DNA from: Diphasiastrum complanatum
Taxonomy: Eukaryota > Streptophyta > Lycopodiopsida > Lycopodiales > Lycopodiaceae
Reading direction: 5' to 3'
Length of the DNA stretch: 64,000 bases
NCBI GenBank assembly: GCA_029204225.1
Contig: MU832571.1
Coordinates: 1-64,000, forward strand
The stretch's first letter is position 1; the number at the start of each line of letters is the position of its first letter. Below, piece by piece: positions 1-12,400 of the stretch. A program made the position numbers and the translations under genes. The notes beneath the pieces were generated by a model that worked only from the letters and a program-made list of their open reading frames with translations, did not search any database and was not told the origin of the DNA.

Positions 1-2603
1 ATTGACATCCAAAACTGTGGATAACAATGGTTACAAAGATATCAGTTACGAATTCATCTGAATGAATTCTAACCAAGAAATTAATAACTAGTATTAAGCA
101 ATTATTTACAGGGATTACCAAAATCCTAACTGCGAAATACATTTTCCAATCACACTTACTACCTCTGATGTCCACTCTTCTTCCCTCCTTAGAATTTTTA
201 GTTCCTTGAAAAGATATTTCAGCTAAGGTACCAAGAAGTCGTAATGACATTAGTAAATGTTTAAAAAAACTAATTACTGTAGGAAAAAGTCTAAAACAAT
301 TTCATTTATGTCCTATACCTAGGCTTAATATCTGATATATCAAAAATCATTTACTAGTATATGAAATAGTACTAATTTGATCATTTGAATATAATTCACC
401 ATAGGATTTTACTGGAAATGAAATCAGTTATTTTCTTTTTTATTGACTGGTTTGGCATTACTCCGTTAATATTGACAAAACCTATCCAAACATGAAATTG
501 CATGAATGAAATCCCATCCATAGGATTTCAGTATTTCTTGAACCGTAACCTGTCAGATTTACTGACTAGATGAAGAATAGTATTGCCAGTCATTCAACGT
601 AATCATTTCATATTATTTGACGATTTTAATTCAATTTCACGAGTATCTTGCACAAACGTTCACTTGACTGATTTCTATCGATCAATATTGATTAGAAAAC
701 TTATCAGACAACTGATTTCCAATTATCAAATGGAAATTCAACAAGAAAAAAAATTAAAACTTTCAATCTGGGAGTTCAACTCCAAAGTTAAAAAATGACA
801 GCACAGTAAAAACTGTTGGCAATTCATTGCGGTTCCTTCTGTCAATTTTATCTTATCTATGACCGAGAAATAATTTAGACTTAGTGAGAACACTGTGATC
901 AATTCTGACTGATATAATCAGTTTAATCAATTCACTAATCTAAACTAATTCCATAGATAACAAAAAAATGACCGAAATTTTGATTTTTTTTTGAAAAACT
1001 CAATTTTTGCTTTATTTTACATAATTCGAAAATTCTGACGAAAATACCGTTAGTACAAAAGGCAATTGAAGTCGAAAAAATTGAAACACTGTCTGATTCC
1101 TAATGCTACTAACCCAATGTCAAACTGGCATACAAAGCACACTACATCAGTCATAAACGTCATTACGGAATTTTTAACGTAAACTTTAGTATTACGAAAT
1201 TTGTCAGCCATTAACACTAATTTGTGACCCAACTGTCAAAGCACATGTGTATGACCACTCAAATTGATTGTAAATCCCTCATGCATGTCAGAATCACTCT
1301 GAGAATCAGCATGCAACCAATCCATGCAAGCACAATACTACAAATCAGGGAAATGACTGGCATGCAATCAGAACAATTTCAAATTTTGCCAATTTTACTC
1401 AAAAAACTGCAAAACTTCAGATGATCATAACTTTGGCTACAAGACACCAAACTGGGTGCTATAAAGCTCAATATAGAGGGAGACCAAGTGAACAAGATTC
1501 TTGCCACATCAGCTTGCCACCTAGACTTCACATGTGTGAGATCAGAGTGTTTGAAAACTGTAGTAGGGCACACTTCCACAAAAAAGAATCATGCAAAAAC
1601 GTGCAAACACCCATCCTCGCCCAAAATTGATGCTACCAATAGTCTTAAACAATCAATTAGACTTCCATGAAGCATTCATATTGATCCTAAGATGCAGTAT
1701 AGGCTGAGAACGAAGATTTCTTGATTTGTAAAAGTCAAAATAGCTTCAAACTTGATGGAGATGGTGCATAAGCCACCGGCCATCAATTCACAGGTCTGAT
1801 AGGTTGCTGGGAAGGTAAAAATCATCTGTAATTAATTCCAGAATGATCTCCTTTTGAATTTGGAGAGATCCGTCCCCATAAAATCACCAAAAATGGTCAT
1901 TTTTTGAAATTTTTTGACTTCCTACAAGTTCAATTGCTGGAATTCTTGGTTCTAACTTCAAGGAAAGCTTCAAAAGACTTTGATGCACCTCTTTACAAGC
2001 TCTACATGGTGTTTCACAGCCACCTACTGTCCAACTTTATGAGAAAACAAGTCAAAATTATGATTTTTGGCTATTTTTCGGTTTTTTCATCACCCTAAAG
2101 TGGAAATTCATGACATTCAACTCTTTCTCTAACACATGCAAACCATTTTACAGAATTACAACCATCTAATTGATCTGATCTTGCTGGATTTTGGTTCTTA
2201 CTATCTATTTTGTGCCAAAAAGCATGAAAAACCAAGCAATTTTGACCAAAACATAGCCTAGAATTCTAAATCATTGGAGAGAACCAGCATGCACCATTAA
2301 TTTCATCATTAATGAATCCTAAAATGAAAGTACACTTGCTAGAAAATTCAGATCTACCAAAGATATGATCTACACAAGGAAAAGCTCCAAAAAAGCATCA
2401 CAAATTGGCCTTCAAGGACAATTCTCCATAAAACCAAAAAGAATCCAAAGATTAATGGATCTTAGCGACATGCAAAATGAAACTGGGATAGTACACCCAC
2501 TTGCACACTTGCTATCCACCTTGGAAGAGAATTCCCATGGATCCAATCCAAAATTTCGACGAAAGGTAGCCCTTCTCCATGTTCTCCAATCTTCGTAATC
2601 CTT

Positions 2604-2615
2604 GCTTTGATACCA
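2604..2615 (-). other. Primer binding site of LARD-1 copy 1
   Basis: On the minus strand this reads TGGTATCAAAGC. It differs at one base from the canonical plant primer site TGGTATCAGAGC, which pairs with the 3' end of initiator methionine tRNA. It lies one base from the inner LTR edge. Confidence 0.85.
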
Positions 2616-2616
2616 A

Positions 2617-3136
2617 TAAAAGGGAATCTCCCTAAGATCCTGCTTACAAGATAACACACAATGGAAAACACACTATGGAGCAACCACCCAACCAAGTAGA
2701 AGCAACCAATCAACTCTGGAAGCTTCACCCCCAAGCCAAGAAACACGAGGCATGAATGTAGAGTGAAACCCTGGCAATGAATCCATGATCACAATGAGTA
2801 GGGCGAGTTTGGACCCAATATATAGAGCCAAAAGCAACCTGGGCAGATAGCCATGCATAGCCCTAAGTTCCCTATACATAGATTCACCTAGAATAGAGTC
2901 CTAAGCATGGACCACCTATTCATAGAATTGCTATCAATAACTCTACACATACATACACTGTCTCATACCTTGTCTAAACTCCATTCAGCGTGTTCTGGGC
3001 CTCACAAGGATATTAGTTACTTTCGGGTCACATCCAGTATGATGTGACATAACTAACAACTTGATTTACTGGAGTACCGTGTATCCAAGACTAGGAGTAT
3101 ACTGAATCCTACTTACTGGTCATGGACATAATAACA
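2617..3136 (-). repeat. 5' LTR of LARD-1 copy 1
   Basis: 520 bp, minus-strand 5' TGTTAT... to ...CCCTTTTA 3'. It matches the LTRs at 62148-62667 (near-identical) and 55740-56259 (about 5% different over the part I compared). A TATATATTG motif near 2815-2825 (minus) could be the promoter TATA box. Confidence 0.88.
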
Positions 3137-4562
3137 CTTTAGCACATGTAGCTCCATCAAGAGTATTCTTAGCCATAAGTGCTCTTTAGTTGTTAAAGTC
3201 AATGTCTTGTACTTGGCTTCACAAGAAGATAGTGAGATAGTATCTTGCTTTTTGGAAAGCCAAGATATTACTCCTCCACAAAGGAATATTGAAAATGCAC
3301 TAATGGACTTTCTATCCATCTTGTCACCTGTAAAATCGGAATTCGAGCAGGCTCTCAAGTGCAAGTTAGATCCTTCATAAAGTATGCCAAAAAATCTAGT
3401 ACTAGAAACATATCTAAGCACTCTCTTGGCACTTTTCCAATGATGCACTAAAGGAGCTTGCATACTTTGACTCAACTTGCTTACACAAAAACTTAAGTCA
3501 GGTCTAGTGATGGTTAAATAGGTTAGGGAGCCTATAAGCTTTCTAAAGAGGGTGATGTCCTCAAAGGATGCTTCATCACCTTCATTAGTTGCTTTCACAA
3601 CATGCTCCATAGGGGTGTCAATCCCCTTACAATATTTCATACCAAACTTTTCAAGAATGGAAGTAGCATACTTAGATTGACTTATGAAAGTACAATTGCT
3701 ACTTCTAGACACTTCTATCCCAAGTATAAACTTTAGGAAGCCTAGATCTACCATCTTGAACTCACTAGATAAATCAACTTTTACTTTGCCTATGCCTTCG
3801 TCATCATTTCCTGTCATAATAATGTCATCAACATAAAGCACCAAAATGATTATCTTTCCTTCATTACATTTGAAATATAAAGAAGGCTCATAAGCACTTG
3901 GTACAAAGCCAAGGGAATAGAGAAAATCATGCAACCTAGAGTACCAAGCTCTAGGTGCTTGCTTCAAGCCATATAGGCTCTTCCTTAAGTAGCACACTAT
4001 TTGCTCCTCACCAACCTTGATGAAGCCCTCAGGTTGCATCATGTAGATTTCCTCTTCTAAGAAGCCATTCAAGAGAGCATTTGTCACATCCATTTGGTAG
4101 ACATCCCACTTGAAACAAAGTAGCAATGCAAATGATTAATCTAATAGTTACAAGCTTAGCTATAGGTGCAAATGTTTCTTCATAATCCATCCCTTTTACT
4201 TGAAGAAATCCTTTAGCAACAAGCCTAGCCTTGTACTTACTAATAGGTCCATCTTGATTATACTTTATTCTATAAATCCACTTACATGCAAGTGGCTTCT
4301 TCCCTCTTGGAAGATTTACAAGATTCCAAGTATGATTTTCTTCTAATGCATCATACTCTACTTGCATTGCATCTCTCCAAACTTTAGATCTATATGCTTC
4401 TTCAAAAGATGATGGTTCTTCAAGCAATGTAACTAAGGAGTAAGAGGTAGAAGATGTAGAGTCTTCCTTTTGCTTTCCCTTGTCACATAGGTGAGCCTTG
4501 AGGGCTCGGCCTTGCTTCTTGTTGATCTTCTCGACCCCCTTTGACTAGGATCTTTATCTCCA

Positions 4563-4625
4563 TCCTCGAGCTTGTCAAGATCCTCCTCGAGTTTGTCAAG
4601 ATCCTCCTCGGGTTTGTCAAGATCT
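4563..4625 (-). repeat. 21-bp in-frame tandem repeat in Copia-A pol
   Basis: Three diverged 21-bp units encode DLDKPEE, DLDKLEE and DLDKLED in the linker between integrase and reverse transcriptase. The repeat keeps frame and looks like slippage in a low-complexity acidic spacer. Confidence 0.85.
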
Positions 4626-6305
4626 TCAATGCACAATGGGTTAGATCCATTAGACAAGCTTTTAGCAAATTGTGACTCATCAGAAAGTACATCCTTGCTT
4701 ACCTTTACTTTCTTGGATATAGGATCATATATCCTATAGCCCTTGTTATTTTCTCCATAGCCAACAAAAATCCCTTTGAAGGAGGTAGCATCTTCCTTCT
4801 TTTTTGTCTCCAAAGGGATGTGGACATAACAAATACATCCAAAGATTTTAAAATCTTTTTTATTGGGTTTTTTACCAAACAAAGCTTGATATGGTGAGAT
4901 CCCATCAATAGCACTACTAGGAAGTCTATTGCACAAGTAATTAGCACAAGTTATAGCTTCTCCCCAAAATGAGATGGGAAGTGATACATCAAGTCTTAAA
5001 GACTTTGCACATTCACATAGACTCCTATTTTTCCTCTTGGCCACCCCATTTTGTTGGAGGGTGTAGGAACAAGTGTATTGCAATCTAATGCCATTGATCT
5101 CACAAAAGTCTTTCATTTTATTGGAGGTAAACTCTCCTCCATTATCACATCTTAGTGCCTTGATGGAAGTACTAAGTTGCTTCACAACTAGAGACTTGAA
5201 CTTAATGAAAGCTTCATATACAAGACTTTTCTTTGATAGTAACTCAATCCATGTGAATCTAGTACAATCATCTATAAATGTTACATACATCAAGGCACCT
5301 CCATTACTTGCATGTGAAAAAGTATGTACATCAGAATGTATGAAATTCAAGGGAGAGAGAGATCTTGATGAATAATTCTTGTAAGAAGATTTTTGTGACT
5401 TTGCAAGGCCACATGCCTCACACATCGTTCCACACTATTTGAAAGCTTTTGGTAGGCCGAGAGCTAGTCCTTGCTTTCCATTGACTCCATGGATTGAAGA
5501 TTAGGATGGCCTAATCTCTTATGCCAAAGCTCCACTTGAGATAGCTCCTCCCTAGCCAGGTTCACACTTTCATTTGCAACATTAGCATCCAACTTGAAAA
5601 GTCTACCTTGCTTAATGCCACTAGCTATGCACTTATCATTTTTCAAGATGGAACAAACTCCATTCTTGAAATGTACATCTAGTCCATTGTCCATTAATTA
5701 TCCTACACTAAGCAAGTTTCTTGAAATGGTAGGAACATACAAAACATTATCTAGATCTATCCTTTTAGATGTGCAGATGTGCCTAAGCAAAGAGGAATAG
5801 ATCCTATACCATCTATCTTGCGTTCTTGATATCTAGCAGTGTATATTGACTTCTTAGAGTCTTTACAAGAGAGAAGAGTAGAAAAATAATGCTTGTTAAA
5901 AGACATGTGGGAACTAGCCCCACTATCTATCCACCATGTGTCTTGACTTGAAGTTGGTGTAGATGCAACCATTCAGGATGTGTTGAATCCATCCTCATCT
6001 TCTTCCTCTTAAGCAATGTTCCCTTGATCTCCATTTGCTTGCTGATTCTTCTTCAAGTGACATTCTGAGGCAAAGTGTCTTTTCTTCCCACAAAAGAAAC
6101 ACTTGAGCTTTGCCTTGTTCTTCACTTTGCCTTTGGAAGTTGATCCTCCATTCTTCATCTCAGTCTCTTTGCCTTGATTCTTCTTGAATGGATGTTGTTT
6201 CTTCTTGCCTTTGGATGTAAAATTTTCTTTCTCCTCTCTTCCATTAAGTGACATGCCTCCCATTCTTGTCTTGAGGTGTAGGAGTCTACTCTACTCAGCC
6301 ACAAG

Positions 6306-6684
6306 CATTAGAGGAGTTCTAAATCCAAAAAAGACCCTTTGTAAAGATTCTTTTTATATTTTTTTTCTCAATTTTTTCTTACACATGGACCAATCAAAAT
6401 ACTCAAATTTGAAATCTACGTAATGTAACTTTTTGAGTCCACATTTTGATTCCACACTAAAATTGGCATAACTTTTTAGTTGTAAGTTCAAATTTAACAG
6501 AGTTTGGTGCATTGGAAAGCGCTCAACAAGGGCTTTCCAATGATATCTTAGATGACAACTTCTAAGCTACGATTAAAAAGTTATGGCAAGTCAAAAGTAT
6601 TTGAGTTATAATATTTTAATAATATAAACTACATCTTGCATGAATTTTTAAAGGGTCTTTTTGGAGCTCAAAACTCCTCTAATG
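6306..6684. mobile_element. Foldback MITE inserted in Copia-A gag
   Basis: About 379 bp bounded by inverted repeats: CATTAGAGGAGTT at the left and its complement AACTCCTCTAATG at the right, with the similarity continuing inward for about 40 bp (both arms contain AAAAAGACCCTTT). Inner arms also pair (CATAACTTTTTA with TTAAAAAGTTATG; TGGAAAGC with GCTTTCCA), so the whole element can fold into one imperfect hairpin. It carries no ORF. Removing it restores the gag frame from ...HNV to LVAE. No clear target duplication is visible, so the superfamily is undetermined. Confidence 0.82.
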
Positions 6685-7230
6685 AACATTGTGCAACTTT
6701 TCAATGGATGGAAGAGTGTCTTGAATAGCAAATGATTGGACCAAGCTGGTGAACTCATCACCTAGGCCATTCAATATGATTTGTACTAGCTCTTGGTCTT
6801 GGATCTTTTCTCCTATAGCACTCAATTCTTTGTTAAGAGATTTGATCCTAAGGACATACTCTTGTCCACTCTTTCCACTTCTTTTCATGCTTTGAAAGAC
6901 TTGATTCCTTAGCATGAGAATTCTTGAAGTGTTATTGGATTCATAGATACTCTTTAATGAATCCCAAGCCTCTTTTGATGAGGCACAAGAAGACACCTCC
7001 TTCAAGAGGTCATTGCATACATTCAACTTTATGCAATGTAGAGCTAATCTTGCTCTCTTCTTGTATTTGGTTTGTTCTTGGACAGCTTGAGGCTCTTCCT
7101 CAACTCCTAGAACTATGTCAAAGAGGTCATGGATCACTAGGAGTGATTCCATCCTCTCTTTCCAAGTGGAATAATTTGTGGAAGTGAGTCTCTCACTTGA
7201 TTCCAACAGATAATCACCCATGGATGCCAT

Positions 7231-7809
7231 TGTAGAATAAATGCTCTTCTAAAATCACAAAGATTTATGAATTTTAAAGATCTATGAAAGGCCTAAAGCT
7301 CACAAGATTGCCTATAGCCTTGTCTCTATCAAACTAGCACACAAGCTTGAATGATACACAATTAGATCTTGACAAAAATTCCTAGCTTTCACTCTCACAA
7401 AAAAAATTTGTTTTACACTTTTTTTAGAGGTTTCACTTCAACTAAGGATCTGAACAAATCAGCCTCTTAGATCTGATCTTAAACTCCAAAAAGAAATGCT
7501 TCAATAATCCAAAACTCTATTTGGCCATAGGCATTAGCTAGATTGAATCTAGATCACTATGCTTCAAAAAGCACTAAATTAGGACTAGAATTGAGATTAT
7601 AGGACCAAAAAACACAAGGTAACCGGAAATGAAAGTTGTTGTACGGTTTCACACATGTGAAAAGTACATACACAGCCTCCAAGTTGATTTGATCCAAATA
7701 GGAACAAGCTATCACTCTAGATGAACTCGCCCTCACTAGTATTGGCCAAAACAAATTTTGCCAATGATCTTTGCAAGTTTTATGAATCAAATGATCACTA
7801 TCTTACTCG
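7231..7809 (-). other. Untranslated leader of Copia-A
   Basis: Region between the primer binding site and the gag start at 7230. It is AT-rich with no ORF I would call real. It holds a CACACATGTG variant of the LTR palindrome near 7650. Confidence 0.7.
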
Positions 7810-7821
7810 GCTCTGATACCA
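7810..7821 (-). other. Primer binding site of Copia-A
   Basis: Reads TGGTATCAGAGC on the minus strand, the exact plant initiator-methionine-tRNA primer site, directly abutting the LTR. It fixes the inner edge of the 5' LTR at 7822. Confidence 0.93.
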
Positions 7822-8224
7822 TGATGAAATTTTAGTTTTAGGACATTAATGATTGTACTTAACAATCATAGAGGGTTATTGGTTGCTTAATCAATGGATC
7901 TATCAAGTTCTACACTTTAGATCTTGATCTAGATTCACTACATTTAGATTTAAGCAAGAGCAATGGATCAAATCTTCATAAACAAGTGAGAGCGGCCTCA
8001 CACGTGTGGAGTACTCTCCATTGTATGGCTTGCACCTGAAACAACAAGTACATAGGTTCTTGATAGCAATCATTCAATAAAATCACAATTCTATTGACTA
8101 GAAATCTCACAAAAGTGTAGAATGCAAAAGTCTCATCAATCTCATTAGCAAAATGATAATCCTTTTATGGATCAAGTACATCCACGATTCTGGTACAGTC
8201 CAGCAGGTTTTCACACGTGTAAAG
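7822..8224 (-). repeat. Copia-A 5' LTR, inner part
   Basis: Begins TGATGAAATT on the plus strand and matches the intact 3' LTR at 54621-55455. The LTR is broken by Copia-B at 8225-14325 and resumes at 14326. Confidence 0.92.
8001..8219. promoter_or_regulatory. Two G-box palindromes in the Copia-A LTR
   Basis: CACGTG cores at 8001-8006 and 8214-8219 lie in TCACACGTGT contexts. CACGTG is the classic plant bHLH/bZIP site. The same extended palindrome recurs in other Copia-A and Copia-C LTR positions; regulatory function is inferred. Confidence 0.5.
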
Positions 8225-9270
8225 TGTTGGATTTGTTTCCTCTACTCTCCCAAATCCCATCTTTAATCTGCCTCCATTCATGTTGCATATTTACTCACGT
8301 TATCGCGCAGTCTGCATATTAACATGCAAATTCTCACAGGCGATAAAAGGACGAAAAGCAAAGGCTGATGGCACACCCTCTTCAAGCTCGTCCCATGCAG
8401 CTGCGCTAACAGATTGGACAACAATTGCAGCCACCCACAATCTCACAAATAGCACATCCACCTTGTACTTTCTTCATTTGCACACCTGTAACATTATGTA
8501 TATATATATACATAGAGAGAATCAGAGATCATCATTAAGAGGTCAAATATTGGACGATTGAGTCTTGACGAAAGACGAGCAGATGAGAGTGTATGTAGAT
8601 TAGCATCAGAAGCTTATCAGCTAGATAGACAAAGTAGATGCCTTGTGCATTGATTCTTTATCGTCAGATATAAGGTTTCATTCCTTTACAGATTGAATAA
8701 GTTTTGTAGGGCACGCGGTTTCGTCCGCTAATGTCTTGTGCTCTATTGCTTTATTGACATGTGTACTTGATATACTTAATCTGATATAGTTCTTTGTTTT
8801 GCATTCAGATCTGTGTTAATATTGCTATGCTTATTATTCATTCTGTCTGATCTTTCTAGTTGCATTTTTTGGTAATAGATGACTAACATTTAGTCTTGTC
8901 TTTCGCAAATGTTTCACGACTAATTATCAATCGTGCATTGTCTAGTTCTTTGCGAATCATTTGCAACACATAATTTGTCTTTATATTCGCAACAAATTAT
9001 TCTTCTGACGCTTTATTTATTGTGTTTGGCTATGTAATCCAGAATGACCATGATTTCCATCACTAAAGTTCTATTCATTCTGATAGACGTAATTCTATGG
9101 ACAGAGTCGTATAGCTCGTTCCTCTTCGCACGAATACTTTCTATTCGAGCTCATTTCTCGTTCGTGTTTTGTTTCTCGTTCGTGTTCGTCTTACCTCTTT
9201 GAGCTAATTTTTGTTTCTAACATACGACACCTTTCTCAACTCTCGTTCCTCTCCCTCTCTCTCTCCAACA
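8225..9270 (+). repeat. Copia-B 5' LTR
   Basis: 1046 bp, TGTTGGATTTG to CTCTCCAACA, with a CT-rich tail just before the primer site. Confidence 0.94.
8490..8513 (+). promoter_or_regulatory. Candidate TATA box of the Copia-B LTR
   Basis: A run of TATATATATA about 270 bp into the 5' LTR, kept in shorter form in the 3' LTR near 13540-13556. Position and composition fit an LTR promoter; the transcription start is not determined. Confidence 0.5.
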
Positions 9271-9282
9271 TGGTATCAGAGC
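9271..9282 (+). other. Primer binding site of Copia-B
   Basis: TGGTATCAGAGC directly follows the LTR end CCAACA, a perfect initiator-methionine-tRNA primer site. Confidence 0.95.
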
Positions 9283-9426
9283 TATTTTTATAGCTTGATA
9301 AGCTTCCGCAGTACAAGACTCTACTAGCTGATAGAATAATTGTTTTCTAGTTCTGTATTTTCAGTATCAGATTTTCATACTTAAGTCATTGATCGTTTCT
9401 CCTATCACTTAGACTAATTCCTCCAC

Positions 9427-12400
9427 ATGGATTCCAAGGGAAAGCCAGTCCTATCATGGACAAGCTTGATGGAGACAATTACCATCTATGGAAATTTAAG
9501 ATGAAAATTGTACTAATGGCTAAAGAATAGTTGTATGACATTATTACAGGTGTAGAAGAAAAGCCCAAAGCATACGACGCAACAATTGCCAGATGGAAGC
9601 TGAAGGATGGAAAGGCTTTCACGCTGATCATCCTCGACATCACGGATACCTAGATTGGCCATGTATCTGAGGCTCAAACATCAAAAGAAGTCTTGGACAT
9701 CTTGAGCACACCATACGAAGTGCGAGATATAGCTTCCAAGCTACATCTCAGGAAGAAATTCTACTCTCTCAAGATGACGAATGGTGATTCTCTGCAGAAT
9801 CACATTAATCAATTCAAGAACCTACTAAGACAAATGGTCGCTGTCGGATCTGTCATTGACAATCAAGATGCAGTGATGCAACTACTTACAAGCTTGCCAA
9901 GCTCTTACGACAGCTGGGTGATGATCATCACGACTCATCCAAAATTGACTCTTTCAAGAGCCATTACTACGTTGTTGCAGGAAGACACGCGAGGAACAAA
10001 GCCTCAAGTTCCTCAACTGATTCTCACGCCTTGTACGCCAACAAGAGCACGACAAAGCAGAAGAAGAAGAAAGGCCCGAAGCAATCAAAGCCAAACCAGA
10101 AACCAGCTCAGCACAAGGAACAATCAAATCTGCAGACAAAGAAGAAGCTATTCTATAGATACTGCAAACGAAACAACCACAAAATACAAGAATGCCGAAT
10201 ACTTCAAGTGAAAAACAACAGCAAGGGGCAGTCGAATCAAGTGGCAAATACAGCTGCAGAAGCTCCACAGCCTATTCAAGAAGCGGATCATGTTGTCTTC
10301 ATGATCAACCATCAAGGAGCATCTGACGACAGTTCTTGGTTCCTGGATTCCGGAGCCACTCAGCATATGACTAGCCTCATTGGTTGTTTCGAGTCCTATA
10401 CACCTTACAGTACCCAGAAATATGTCCACCTTGGTGACAATAGCACACAGGCAATTAAAGGTGAAGGCACTATAAGATTAAGCTTTGCTAATGATCAATC
10501 TAAGCTACTCTTGAAAGTCTTTTATATACTAAATTTATCTACAAATCTGCTCTCAATAAGCAGAATCACAGATCTAGGACACAGAGTAGAATTCGAATGT
10601 GATCAGTGTAAAGTAGTTGATAGGACAGGCAAGATCCTAGCACTTGGAAAGAGGCATAGATACTTGTACAAATTGAGTCATTGTTTTTCTGCCTCTAGTC
10701 AGGCTCTCAGTACTTCAATTCATTCAAATAAAGGTTTACTTTGGCATTATAGACTTGGTCATTTAAAACATGCTGTTGTACAACAAATGTCTAGACAATC
10801 TATTGTTCTTGATCTCGACTATCCTCGCGAAAAGGTCAAGTTACTTGTCTGTTAAGACTGTCTAGTTGGTAAACAGACTAGGAAACCATTTAAGTCAAGC
10901 CATCAGCATGTTGCTAGAGGATTGCTAGATGTTGTACATTCAGATATTTGTGGCCCGATGAAAAATCCTTTGCTGAAGGATGCCAAGTATTTTATAGTCT
11001 TTATTAATGAATTTTCTAGAAGAACTATGGTGTATTTCATAAAGAAGAAATCAGAAGCCTTCAGCTGCATTAGAATCTTCAAGGAGCGTGCAGAGAAGGA
11101 GACTGGAAGGACAATCAAGACCCTCAGGTTAGACAACGGTGGAGAATATATCTCTACCAAGTTTAAGGAGTACTGCCAAAGCCAAGGCATTGAGCAGCAA
11201 TTCATCACTCCTTACAATCCTTAGTCTAATGGCTTAGCCGAGAGAAAGAACCATACCCTAGTTGAATTTGCCAACTGTATGCTATTGCATGCATCGTTGC
11301 CCAAGAGATTCTAGGCTGAAGCTATCTCCACCTGTAGCTTACATCCAAAACAGATGTTCGACCAAGGCCCTCTCAGGCAAGACACCCCACGAGGTGTGGG
11401 CAGGCTCTAATCCTTCTTTGAAGAACCTAAGAGCATTTGGGTGCATTGCCTATGCGCAGATCCCAAAAGACACGAGGAAGAAATTGGACTTCCAAGGTCT
11501 CAAGACCATCCTGATCGGATATACTTCGTCTGACAATACTTATAAGCTATATGATCCTGATACCCAACAAATCTTGTATAGCCAGGATACAATCTTTATC
11601 GAGGATCAGTTCGTCGACCTCAAAGGCAAGGACATTGCTCAAGAAGAACCTCCATCACCTACCATTGACACGACAGTCCGAGTTTCTGGCTCAGGCATGT
11701 CTATTGTCGACCCACTTCGAGATAGTGAATCGGAAGAAGATGTTGCTGCTACCCAGCAACAAATCCCAGGAGCAGTTTATCAGTCGAATCTTCCCTGAAG
11801 ATCAAGCCGAGTGCGCACATAGCCCACGAGGCATACTCCTGAGTTTGTCTATCTCTTGATGCAGGAACCGACAACAGTCAAAGAGGCACTTAGCCAACCA
11901 AACTCTCATCTCTAGAGAGAATCTATGGACAGAGAGTATTCCTCTCTGATCAAGAACCAGACATGGTCATTAGTCGAAGCTCTATTGGCTGCAATATCAT
12001 TGATTGCAAATGGATCTTCAAGATCAAGTACAATGCCAATGGATCAATTGATCGAAGGAAGGCAAGACTGGTAGCACGAGGATTCACTCAGATCTCGAAT
12101 ATCGACTACACACTCCACAAAGCATTGTACGGCTTGAAACAATCTGCCAAAGCTTGGTTCTAGAGAATCAACACATTTCTCATTGAACAAGGATTCAAAC
12201 CAAGCACTGCTGATTGCAATGTCTATTCCAAGTCAGTGCAACAATCCTTCGTTACCATCACCTTATACGTGGATGATACATTGCTCTTCAGCAACAATAC
12301 CAATATGGTCAAGGATCGAAACAGATGCTGTTTTCAGAATTCAACATGACTGATCTAGGCGAAGCTCACTTTTGTCTGGGAATTCAAATCCACAGAGACA

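Larger units (their letters stand above)
1..3136 (-). mobile_element. LARD-1 copy 1, non-coding LTR element, truncated by the window start
   Basis: Right-hand (5') part of a long LTR retrotransposon without coding capacity, on the minus strand. Visible parts are the 5' LTR (2617-3136), a primer binding site (2604-2615) and about 2.6 kb of AT-rich internal sequence with no ORF resembling gag or pol. The complete copy is at 55740-62667. The outer LTR edge abuts CTTTA (3137-3141), the target sequence also found on both sides of the complete copy. It interrupts the RNase H region of Copia-A. Confidence 0.88.
1..4466. repeat. Left copy of a long direct repeat (pair of 59529-64000)
   Basis: This stretch reappears in the same orientation at 59529-64000. 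By eye there are roughly ten substitutions and about five or six short indels (for example +2 bp near 59553 and +3 bp near 63968), so identity is about 99.7%. The match covers parts of two different nested elements (LARD-1 and Copia-A) and the junction between them, so two independent insertions cannot explain it. It runs off both window edges, so the true length is unknown. Confidence 0.97.
3137..7230 (-). pseudogene. Copia-A gag-pol polyprotein, broken
   Basis: Order from the start at 7230: UBN2-type gag (7230-6685), CCHC knuckle CFFCGKKRHFASEC (about 6080), protease DSGA (about 5918), GAG-pre-integrase WHKRLGH (about 5540), integrase core (about 5360-4990), reverse transcriptase with YVDD (about 3827), and RNase H up to the LARD-1 junction. 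It is interrupted by the MITE at 6306-6684, by frameshifts near 4030-4130 and 4430, and by several stops. The integrase motif that should read GVAERKNR reads GVAKRKNR, so the catalytic glutamate is lysine. The missing RNase H end is present in the other copy at 55516-55734. It cannot make active protein. Confidence 0.93.

Noticed and set aside
1-4466. Two independent insertions of the same element as the explanation for the end repeats
   Set aside because: The repeat includes host Copia-A sequence, the same insertion junction and the same frameshifts, so it must be one copied segment.
9271-9282. TGGTATCAGAGC and its relatives as tRNA gene fragments
   Set aside because: They are primer binding sites abutting LTR ends; no cloverleaf can be drawn around them.
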